Shown: piece after piece, positions 46,012-52,445 of the stretch
How the letters are laid out: every line of letters starts with the position of its first letter
Numbering within the stretch: position 1 is the first letter of the stretch
From: Acidobacteria bacterium 5-1
GTDB taxonomy: Bacteria > Acidobacteriota > Blastocatellia > Pyrinomonadales > Pyrinomonadaceae
DNA: 52,445 bases
Reading direction: 5' to 3'
Assembly: GCA_002050455.1 (NCBI GenBank)
Contig: MWZA01000167.1
Span: 1 to 52,445 of the forward strand
The notes under the pieces: generated by a model
The model's input: the letters and a program-made list of their open reading frames with translations, nothing else
Databases searched by the model: none
What the model was told of the DNA's origin: nothing
Translations under genes and position numbers: made by a program

Positions 46012-46058
46012 AAAAAACTAAACCTGTGATTGTTCGTCAATCACAGGTTTAGTTTTTT
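46012..46058. terminator. Perfect bidirectional terminator between the alcohol dehydrogenase and murA
   Basis: A perfect 21-bp inverted repeat, AAAAAACTAAACCTGTGATTG and its complement, surrounds TTCGT. On the minus strand it ends the alcohol dehydrogenase transcript 18 bases after the stop, and the A/T ends make it work in both directions. Confidence 0.92.
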
Positions 46059-46075
46059 ATCTTTTCCAAGCGTCG

Positions 46076-47248
46076 TTATGGCATTAAAACGATTTTGCGC
46101 CAATCGTTTTTCTCGGTGTTGAATTTGTCATATCCCATCGGTGCTTCGCTCAAATTAAGGCGATGCGAAATAACAAACGACGGGTCAATTTTTCCTTCTT
46201 CAATTGCGGAAAGAAGTTTCGGCATATATTTCTGCATATGCGTTTGTCCCATTTTGAAGGTTAAGCCTTTGTTAAAAGCCGCGCCGATTGGAAACTTATC
46301 CATAAATCCGCCGTATGCGCCGGGAATCGAAACGGTTCCGCCTTTGCGGACACAGAAGATTGCTTGCCGGAGCGCGTGCGGTCGGTCGGTCGCCAAAAAT
46401 ACCGCAGCTTTAACGCGGTCGAGAATTGCGTCAGGCGTAGTGCCGTGCGATTCTAGTCCGACTGCGTCAATACATGAATCAGGTCCGCGTCCGCCCGTTA
46501 AATCTTTTAATTTGTCGTGAACTTCCGTGTCGTCGAAATTTATCGTTTCGACATTTTCGTTGTTAGCTTTGGCAAAATCGAGACGGTCTTGATAGTGGTC
46601 AATCAGAACGACTTTTTCCGCGCCGAGCATAAATGCCGATTTAGTTGCAAATTGCCCGACCGGACCCGCGCCCCAAATTGCTACCGTGTCGCCTTCCTGA
46701 ATATTGCAGTTTTCCGCCGCCATAAACCCGGTCGGAAAAATATCGGAAAGAAACAAAACCTTTTCGTCTTCAATCGAATCGGGAACTTTTATCGGTCCGA
46801 CATCGGCAAACGGAACTCGCGCATATTCGGCTTGTCCGCCCGCAAATCCGCCCATTAAATGCGAAAAACCGAAAAGTCCCGAACCAGCAAAACCATAAGC
46901 CGTTTCCTGTCCTTCGGGTTTCGGGTTTGAGTTATCGCAAACCGAATACATTTCGTGCTGGCAGAAAAAACAATTTCCGCACGCAATTGTGAACGGCACG
47001 ACTACTTTATCGCCCTGCTTTAAATTAGAAACTTCGCTGCCGGTTTCGACGACTTCGCCCATAAATTCGTGTCCGAGAATATCGCCTTCCATCATTGTCG
47101 GAATGTAACCGTTGTAAAGATGCAAATCCGAGCCGCAAATTGCCGTCCTTGTTATTTTGATAATCGCGTCGCGCTCGTTTAAAATTTTCGGGTCAGGCAC
47201 ATTCAGCACCTGCACATCTTCTTTTCCCATCCAACATACTGCTTTCAT
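46076..47248 (-). CDS. Zinc-dependent alcohol dehydrogenase (formaldehyde-dehydrogenase-like)
   Basis: A 390-aa medium-chain dehydrogenase. The catalytic zinc ligands are in [13 protein letters not shown] and [12 protein letters not shown]. The structural zinc lobe is [15 protein letters not shown]. The NAD-binding motif is [27 protein letters not shown]. This group resembles glutathione-independent formaldehyde dehydrogenases but is broad, so the substrate is uncertain. It lies downstream of a SRPBCC protein and an SDR on the same strand, but a palindromic repeat of 270 bases separates it from them. Confidence 0.87.
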   Translation of the reverse strand: MKAVCWMGKEDVQVLNVPDPKILNERDAIIKITRTAICGSDLHLYNGYIPTMMEGDILGHEFMGEVVETGSEVSNLKQGDKVVVPFTIACGNCFFCQHEMYSVCDNSNPKPEGQETAYGFAGSGLFGFSHLMGGFAGGQAEYARVPFADVGPIKVPDSIEDEKVLFLSDIFPTGFMAAENCNIQEGDTVAIWGAGPVGQFATKSAFMLGAEKVVLIDHYQDRLDFAKANNENVETINFDDTEVHDKLKDLTGGRGPDSCIDAVGLESHGTTPDAILDRVKAAVFLATDRPHALRQAIFCVRKGGTVSIPGAYGGFMDKFPIGAAFNKGLTFKMGQTHMQKYMPKLLSAIEEGKIDPSFVISHRLNLSEAPMGYDKFNTEKNDWRKIVLMP

Positions 47249-47350
47249 TTTATAGTTCTCCCTAGTAATATTTTTTCACTATTTTTCACTATATGATAGA
47301 TGTATTGACAAATTAGGTTAGATTCTGAAAATAATCCGCCCGACTCGGCA

Positions 47351-47426
47351 CACTGTTCATTGTTCACTATTCACTGTTTTTTCAAAGGATTCCTATTCAT
47401 TAGTGAATAGTGAACAATGAACAGTG
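47351..47426. repeat. Perfect 25-bp palindromic repeat (P4)
   Basis: CACTGTTCATTGTTCACTAT followed by TCACT is repeated perfectly in inverse orientation after a 26-base loop. It is built from variants of one 7-mer-like word (GTTCACT, ATTCACT) and lies between two genes of the same orientation. Confidence 0.85.
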
Positions 47427-47520
47427 AACAGCGAGTAAAACGCACTGACCGGCTAACTTTTAATTTGTCAAAACAGATAGAGGCTAGAGGTTAGATTTTA
47501 CTGACAGCTAACCTCTACTC

Positions 47521-48300
47521 CTATGCTGAAGCCTTCTTCGCTTGCGGCTCGCGTCCTGAAGTTTGACCTTCGACGGTAATAATCTCGCCGGATTCCATCA
47601 AACTTTTGAAACGATATAAATCACCGTAAACTTGCTGGCTCGGTTCTTCGCCGAAAAGTTTGGCGATTATTGCGCCGAGTTCTCCGGCTGGCGACTCGTA
47701 AGTTAGAAGGACGCGCACTTCCGTGCCGCGTGTTGAAGTCGGATTGAATTCGACTACGCCGGAATTCGGAATGTCCGAGCCTTCGACCGATTTCCAACCG
47801 ATGCGCTGGTTTTCCTGTTCGCTGGTGATTTCCGCGTTCCATTCGACCGTCGTTCCGAGCGGTGCTTTCGCCTTCCAGAACGAAGTTTTCTCGCCCGTTA
47901 CGGTAACCGATTCGAGATGCGACATAAACTTCGGCAAATTTTCAAAATTGCGCCAAAATTGGTAAAGCTCCGCCGGCGATTTGTTTATCGTTACGGCTTT
48001 GGTAACGTGAATTTTGCCGGAAACCCAACTGTTGTCAAACGGAGATTTCGGATTTGTTGATTTATCGTTGCTGTCAATTCCAAGCGCGTCATAAACCTGA
48101 CAATGTCCGGTTGCTCCGCGCAAAGCCAAACCGCCGCCTAAAATCGAAAGCATTACGCCCAATGTATCGCCGCGTTTCAGACCGTAAGTCAGTAGTGCGC
48201 CACCGCCGACTGCCGACACAACTCTTTCACTTGTTCCAATGTTTGTTTGCGTGTTGGTTAAAATATTTGCTAATGATTTTTCTTGATTTTTACTTTTCAT
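47521..48300 (-). CDS. DUF2892/SRPBCC two-domain protein
   Basis: A 259-aa protein. The N-terminal 75 residues have a hydrophobic DUF2892-like (YgaP tail type) segment with two helices (GTSERVVSAVGGGALLTYGL, LGVMLSILGGGLALRGATGH), and the C-terminal 160 residues are an SRPBCC/cyclase-dehydrase-like domain (VTINKSPAELYQFWRNFENLPKFMSHLESV, YESPAGELGAIIAKLFGEEPS). This combination is common in soil bacteria next to SDR and Zn-ADH genes and is linked to stress conditions, but the ligand is unknown. The SDR gene lies 24 bases upstream, so they form an operon. Confidence 0.82.
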   Translation of the reverse strand: MKSKNQEKSLANILTNTQTNIGTSERVVSAVGGGALLTYGLKRGDTLGVMLSILGGGLALRGATGHCQVYDALGIDSNDKSTNPKSPFDNSWVSGKIHVTKAVTINKSPAELYQFWRNFENLPKFMSHLESVTVTGEKTSFWKAKAPLGTTVEWNAEITSEQENQRIGWKSVEGSDIPNSGVVEFNPTSTRGTEVRVLLTYESPAGELGAIIAKLFGEEPSQQVYGDLYRFKSLMESGEIITVEGQTSGREPQAKKASA

Positions 48301-48324
48301 AAAATTACTCCTTCCCTTGTTCGT

Positions 48325-49371
48325 TTAAGTTAATTGTTCATTCGGCTTGAGTTCATTATTTTGATAAGACTCCTTATCAATCAAAGCCGTTAAAAACGAA
48401 GGCGAGATAAAAGACGTGCTGTCTTTGCCGAGCGCGTGTTTTTCGCCGATTCCGCCTTTTGAAGGCAAAACTTTATTGACCAAGCCGGAAATTTCCGCGA
48501 CTAATTCGGGAAACAGCGCGTTCATTTTTGCCGCGAGTTCGGCTTGAATTGAAATAATTGCTTCCGCATCGCCGTTGCGACACGCTTCGACAATTTGTTT
48601 CGCCGCGCTTTCCGCGCTGATTGAACTGACAGGCAAAGCATTTCCAATGCTGAACCACGCAAATTCCATTTCATTTTTTCCTTTGAAGAGAGCGTTAAGG
48701 TGGCTTCCGGTTCTCATCAAACCCGGACAAACGGTTGTAACTTGAATGTTATCTTTCGCAAGTTCGACGCGCATCGCACCGGAAAGACCGACAAGCGCAA
48801 ATTTACTCGCGCAATACGGCGCAAGATGCGGAACGCTCACTTTCCCGCCGATTGAGGAAATATTAACAATGCGACCTTCGCCCTTTCCGCACATCTTCGG
48901 AATAACCGCGCTCATTGTGTAATACGGTCCCCAAAAATGCACATTCATCGCATCTTCAAAATCTTCTTTTGTTTGAACTTCCAAAGGTCCAACTTGAATA
49001 ACTCCGGCATTATTTATCAAAACATCAATCTGTCCGTAATAATTGCAGACTTGTTCAACCATCTGATTAACTTCGTTTTGATTTCGGACATCGCAAACAA
49101 TATCTAAAACCTTTGCGCCGCGGCTTTCCAGATCTTTTTTGGCACGATCTAATTCCGCGCCGTCCCGCGCACAGATAGCGATTCTTGCGCCTTCACGTGC
49201 AAAAGTTCGCGCTAAAACCAATCCGAGTCCGCGCGAACTACCTGTAATTAAAACTGTTTTGTCTTGAAAACTGTATTTTTGACGCGGTTTTCCCCAAACC
49301 GTATAAGCTGTAACTGCGCCAACTCCGACTGCTGCCGCCAGCCACCAAGCGTTCCTTTTTTTATCTTCCAC
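48325..49371 (-). CDS. Membrane-anchored short-chain dehydrogenase (SDR)
   Basis: A 348-aa protein. An N-terminal membrane helix (WWLAAAVGVGAVTAYTVW) precedes a classical SDR domain: NAD(P) loop TGSSRGLGL, NNAG motif LINNAGVIQVG, the Ser in NISSIGGKV and the catalytic Y/K in YCASKFALVG. The C-terminal 60 residues extend beyond the usual SDR length and are polar. The substrate is unknown. It is the first gene of the SDR/SRPBCC unit and is divergent from msrC. Confidence 0.9.
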   Translation of the reverse strand: MEDKKRNAWWLAAAVGVGAVTAYTVWGKPRQKYSFQDKTVLITGSSRGLGLVLARTFAREGARIAICARDGAELDRAKKDLESRGAKVLDIVCDVRNQNEVNQMVEQVCNYYGQIDVLINNAGVIQVGPLEVQTKEDFEDAMNVHFWGPYYTMSAVIPKMCGKGEGRIVNISSIGGKVSVPHLAPYCASKFALVGLSGAMRVELAKDNIQVTTVCPGLMRTGSHLNALFKGKNEMEFAWFSIGNALPVSSISAESAAKQIVEACRNGDAEAIISIQAELAAKMNALFPELVAEISGLVNKVLPSKGGIGEKHALGKDSTSFISPSFLTALIDKESYQNNELKPNEQLT

Positions 49372-49484
49372 CTTTTAAAACTCCTTTGCCTTTATTGGTT
49401 GATAAAGCAAGTAAAGTGCCACGCGGAGATTAAATAAATGAACGCTTTAGATAGTTTGAAAGCAACCGTGATAAAATTCAAAAT

Positions 49485-49970
49485 ATGGCTGAAAGTTTAT
49501 TCGTGCCAAAAACCGCTGACCGCCGAGTGATTTATGATGAGATTACGCCGCAAATTGCGGCTCTGGTTGAAGGCGAAGCCGATTTGATTGCAAATCTGGC
49601 AAACATTACGGCAGTTTTGAAGGAAGCATTCGGATTTTTTTGGGTCGGATTTTATCTTAAAAAAGGAAATCAACTTGTTTTGAGCGCGTTTCAAGGCTCA
49701 ATCGCCTGCACGCGAATTGATTTTGACAAAGGCGTTTGCGGGCATTGTTACACGACAAAGCAAACCGTGATTGTGCGAGATGTCGAAGAATTTGACGGAC
49801 ACATCGCATGCAGTTTGCTGGCAAAATCGGAAATCGTTTTACCGATTTCCGATAAATCGGGCGAGATTTTCGGCGTGTTGGATGTTGACAGCGATAAACT
49901 TGATGATTTTAACGAAACTGATGCAAATGGTTTGGAGAAAGTGGTGAAAATTGTTGAAAGGTTAATTTGA
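49485..49970 (+). CDS. msrC: Free methionine-(R)-sulfoxide reductase (GAF domain)
   Basis: A 161-aa single GAF-domain enzyme of the YebR/fRMsr family, which reduces free Met-(R)-sulfoxide. The three conserved cysteines are present: C75 (GSIACTRI), C85 (KGVCGHCY) and C109 (DGHIACSL), with an extra Cys at 88. WVGFYL and SEIVLPISD complete the ligand pocket. No sensor or output domain is attached, which argues for the enzyme rather than a signalling GAF protein. It stands alone; the window contains no msrA or msrB. Confidence 0.9.
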   Translation: MAESLFVPKTADRRVIYDEITPQIAALVEGEADLIANLANITAVLKEAFGFFWVGFYLKKGNQLVLSAFQGSIACTRIDFDKGVCGHCYTTKQTVIVRDVEEFDGHIACSLLAKSEIVLPISDKSGEIFGVLDVDSDKLDDFNETDANGLEKVVKIVERLI

Positions 49971-50344
49971 GCCAAACTTTCCCTCAATTATTATTGTTAG
50001 TAACTCTGAATTACATACACAAAACAGAACTTGTGCAGTTGAAATCGAAATTGAATGATTTAGCGGCATTTAATTGATAAATAGTTAATAGTTAAAAGCG
50101 AATAGTGAAAAGTTACAACCAAAACTATTAACTTTTAACTGTTCACTTTTAACTATCTAACAGAGAAAAAAAATTCTAATCTTCTCTGTTCAACTGCGTA
50201 AGTTCCAACAAAACTTAAAAATTAAACTGTGCCAAAATATCCGAGGAATCCGCGTCGAAAAGCAAAAACCGTGTTTGGATGAGTTATTTGCCGCGCTATT
50301 ATTTTCAACTTTAATAATCGGTAATTTGGATTATACTAAATTTT
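49971..50344. other. Intergenic region between msrC and rarA with palindromic repeat (P3)
   Basis: The middle part, about 50080-50156, is a hairpin of 7-mer words (ATAGTTAAAAGCGAATAGTG against CACTTTTAACTAT). A second short stem CAGAGAA...TTCTCTG follows at 50161-50190. I see no ORF. The rarA promoter is probably in the last 100 bases. Confidence 0.6.
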
Positions 50345-51487
50345 ATGGAGCCGTTAGCCAATAAAATCAGACCGCAGATGCTCGGCGAATTTGTCGGGCA
50401 AAAACATCTGGTCGGCGCAGACAAACCGCTTCGCTTGGCGATTGAACAAAAACATATATTTTCGTTTGTGTTGTGGGGAATGCCCGGAGTCGGCAAAACA
50501 ACTCTGGCGCGGATTTATGCGAATGCAATCGGCGCGGATTTACACGAACTTTCGGCAGTTTCCGCCGGAAAAGACGATATTCGCAAAATCATCAAAGAGC
50601 CGCGACAAGAGAATCGCCCGCGCATTCTGTTTCTTGATGAAATTCACCGATTTAATAAAGCACAGCAAGATTTTCTTCTGCCGTTTGTTGAAAACGGCGA
50701 GCTTATTTTAATCGGCGCGACGACGGAAAATCCGAGTTTTGAAATTATTCCCGCGCTGCTTTCGCGTCTGCGCGTGTTTGTTTTGGAAGAACTTTCGGCG
50801 GAAGAAATGTCCGAAATTATTGAGCGAACCGATTATAAATTAGATAAAGAATCAAAAGATTGGCATATCCGAATGGCGAACGGCGATGCGCGGCAAGCCA
50901 TCACGATGATTGAAAATACGGCGCGGCTTTATGACGGCAAAGTAACGGTTGAGACGCTGAGAAATACTCTGCAGTCAAAGTTTTTGCGCTACGATAAACA
51001 GGGCGACGAACATTTCAACGTCATCAGCGCGTTTATCAAAAGTATGCGAGCCAGCCAACCCGATGCCGCGCTTTATTATCTGGCGCGAATGGTTGCCTCC
51101 GGCGAAGACCCGAAATTTATAGCGCGGCGAATGGTGATTTTTGCTTCCGAAGATGTCGGATTGGCGCAGCCGACCGCGCTGGTTGTCGCAAACGCGGTTT
51201 TCCGCGCCGTTGAAACAATCGGACTTCCCGAATGCGGAATAAACTTAGCGCACGGTGTTGCTTATCTGTCGAACTGCAAAAAAGACAAAAGCGCGTATGA
51301 AGCATATAAAGCGGCACTTGAAGATGTTAAAAAATACGGAAATTTGCCTGTTCCGCTCAATCTTCGTAACGCGCCGACTGATTTGATGAAAGAACTCGGT
51401 TACGGCGCGGGTTACGAGCGATATACAACAGAAGATTTATTGCCGAAAAAGTTGAAAGGCAAAAGGTATTTGCCAAAACACAAGTGA
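50345..51487 (+). CDS. rarA: Replication-associated recombination protein A (RarA/MgsA)
   Basis: A 380-aa AAA+ ATPase related to clamp loaders, acting at stalled replication forks. Walker A is [11 protein letters not shown] (residues 45-55) and Walker B is [15 protein letters not shown]. The sensor 1 region is [20 protein letters not shown] with the arginine finger. The C-terminal MgsA tetramerisation region follows ([35 protein letters not shown]). The usual family length is about 400-450, so the N-terminus is slightly short but intact ([16 protein letters not shown]). A MITE-like element follows. Confidence 0.94.
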   Translation: MEPLANKIRPQMLGEFVGQKHLVGADKPLRLAIEQKHIFSFVLWGMPGVGKTTLARIYANAIGADLHELSAVSAGKDDIRKIIKEPRQENRPRILFLDEIHRFNKAQQDFLLPFVENGELILIGATTENPSFEIIPALLSRLRVFVLEELSAEEMSEIIERTDYKLDKESKDWHIRMANGDARQAITMIENTARLYDGKVTVETLRNTLQSKFLRYDKQGDEHFNVISAFIKSMRASQPDAALYYLARMVASGEDPKFIARRMVIFASEDVGLAQPTALVVANAVFRAVETIGLPECGINLAHGVAYLSNCKKDKSAYEAYKAALEDVKKYGNLPVPLNLRNAPTDLMKELGYGAGYERYTTEDLLPKKLKGKRYLPKHK

Positions 51488-51532
51488 AGTATTGATTGTT
51501 CAAGAAAAGTTATCACGCTTTTTAAAACTCTT

Positions 51533-51695
51533 AGGACTTTCTCAAAATGCAGAAAAAAGAGCAAAACTATAAACTGTTTACTATAAACTTTTAACTGATT
51601 TGTAAACAAAAATTTTTTTTATGAAAGATAGTTTATAGTGAATAACGGGCAGCTAATAGTTTGCTGTCAGAATCTTCGACGTTTGAGATAGTCCT
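51533..51695 (+). mobile_element. MITE-like palindromic element, copy 4
   Basis: It starts AGGACTTTCTCAAAATGCAG, as copy 3 does, and ends TTGAGATAGTCCT, an inverted copy of its start. The interior repeats GAGCAAAACTATAAACTG and ends TTTGCTG(T)CAGAATCTTCGA. It is 163 bp, has no ORF, and lies between the converging rarA and rsmE genes. Confidence 0.75.
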
Positions 51696-51748
51696 AACTT
51701 TAATGAGTTTGCTCAAGAAGATTGTGGATTGCTGCAAATAACGACATA

Positions 51749-52445
51749 TTAAACAAAATCTCCAAACCGATTCTGCAAAACCGCCGCCGTGCAAATTGCC
51801 GCCGTTTCCGCCCGCAAAATTCTGCCGCCGAAAGTTACGATTTGAAAGCCTTTTTCACGCGCCGCTTCGATTTCCGCGTCTTCCCACCCGCCTTCCGCGC
51901 CGATTACCGCAACGATTTTTTTATTGTCTTCTAAAGCAGGAAAACTTTCTCCGTCTTTTTCGGCGAACAAAATTTTTGTGCCGTCCGCCGCCGCAATAAA
52001 TCTTTCAAAATCAATCGCCGTTTCAATCTGCATCAATTCGGCGCGTCCGCATTGTTTCGTCGCTTCGATGACGATTTTACGCCAGCGTTCCAACTTTTTT
52101 TCGCCGTCTTTGAGTTTCACATCGGCGCGTTTTGTGTTGAGCGGAATCAATCTTGTTACTCCTAATTCAACTGCTTTCTGCAAAACTAAATCGAACTTTT
52201 CACCTTTTAACAGCGCAACCGCCAACGTTAAATCCAAACTTGATTCGGTTGCTGTCGGCGAAACTTCTTTAATAATTTTTAATCGAGTTTCTTTTTTTGA
52301 AATGGTTTCAATCGCGCACAAAAATTCTTTGCCTGCGCCGTCGAAAACTTGAATCTTTTTACCTTCGCGCAGACGCAGAACGTCGCTTAAATGTCTTGTT
52401 TCTTCAAGTTCAAGCGTGATTTTTCCGGTGTTAAAATTTTCGGTT
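51749..52445 (-). CDS. rsmE: 16S rRNA (uracil-1498-N3)-methyltransferase RsmE, 5' end outside the window
   Basis: The listed ORF starts at a TTG, but the frame is open to the right edge (TENFNTGKITLELEETRHLS, then DVLRLREGKKIQVFDGAGKEF), matching the N-terminal PUA-like domain of RsmE with only a few residues missing. The C-terminal SPOUT domain shows KAVELGVTRLIPL, KWRKIVIEATKQCGR (as RWRKIVIEATKQ), the knot motif VIGAEGGWEDAEIEAA and FGGRILRAETAAICTAAVL. The enzyme methylates U1498 of 16S rRNA. Confidence 0.93.
   Translation of the reverse strand, partial: TENFNTGKITLELEETRHLSDVLRLREGKKIQVFDGAGKEFLCAIETISKKETRLKIIKEVSPTATESSLDLTLAVALLKGEKFDLVLQKAVELGVTRLIPLNTKRADVKLKDGEKKLERWRKIVIEATKQCGRAELMQIETAIDFERFIAAADGTKILFAEKDGESFPALEDNKKIVAVIGAEGGWEDAEIEAAREKGFQIVTFGGRILRAETAAICTAAVLQNRFGDFV

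Noticed and set aside
47351-47426. Possible CRISPR array from regularly repeated words
   Set aside because: The repeats are short palindromic words with no unique spacers of constant size, and no cas genes are in the window.

Overview
The window is a stretch of bacterial chromosome with moderate GC that mostly carries single-copy housekeeping genes: purL, ligA, gyrA, murA, nrdR, hemW, rarA, rsmE and a tRNA-Pro. Several traits point to Acidobacteriota, most like class Blastocatellia. These are secreted TlpA/redoxin proteins, an ECF sigma/zf-HC2 anti-sigma operon, a Zn-ribbon/PH-domain protein, a Sec-type secreted giant Rhs protein, and very many palindromic intergenic repeats. The placement is inferred from gene content and protein style; there is no rRNA in the window.

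Layout. 1-2.2 kb: patatin/BamA-like outer-membrane protein with a disturbed or missing 5' end. 2.2-2.8 kb: MITE-like palindrome, a gene remnant and tRNA-Pro(CGG). 3.2-5.8 kb: Wzc-type exopolysaccharide tyrosine autokinase. 6-10.6 kb (minus): hemW, a methyltransferase-like gene and purL. 10.7-13.4 kb (minus): two secreted thioredoxin-fold proteins and a PRC/MgtE_N/CBS protein. 13.6-16.1 kb: PH-domain protein, then rfbB-rfbD (dTDP-rhamnose). 16.2-17.8 kb (minus): unknown gene and an HD-GYP protein. 18-22.4 kb: GNAT-mazE-mazF-ligA packed with overlapping ends, then a nucleotidyltransferase plus a 72-aa partner. 22.4-26.2 kb (minus): M23 peptidase with a possible structured leader, small membrane protein, and a sigma/anti-sigma/B-box operon. 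26.3-35.3 kb (minus): an Rhs polymorphic-toxin array. 35.7-39.1 kb: flippase-like protein, nrdR and a beta-helix protein. 39.5-44.4 kb: gyrA and a TPR-TlpA protein. 44.6-49.4 kb (minus): murA, Zn-ADH, SRPBCC protein and SDR. 49.5-52.4 kb: msrC, rarA and rsmE (cut by the window edge).

The most notable system is the Rhs array. A secreted Rhs protein of about 1980 aa ends in a variable tip carrying an HELRH zinc-protease motif. It is followed in the same direction by a lipoprotein gene, then an orphan Rhs C-terminal module with the same core end and membrane segment but a different JAMM-like tip (HTHP...SEGD) displaced by one base, then a second lipoprotein gene, then a third fragment of Rhs core. 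This is the arrangement of a polymorphic toxin with orphan toxin/immunity cassettes exchanged through the shared Rhs core. Two unusual points are that both tips look like metalloproteases and both immunity candidates look like lipoproteins.

The second theme is repeat DNA. At least four copies of a 130-165 bp MITE-like palindrome with ends like AGGACTTTCTCAAAA occur, plus several hairpins built from 7-mer-like words (AACTATT, GTTCACT). Short tandem word repeats have also entered coding sequence: a linker inside PurL and the C-terminal tails of NrdR, the flippase-like protein and possibly the HD-GYP protein look repeat-encoded.
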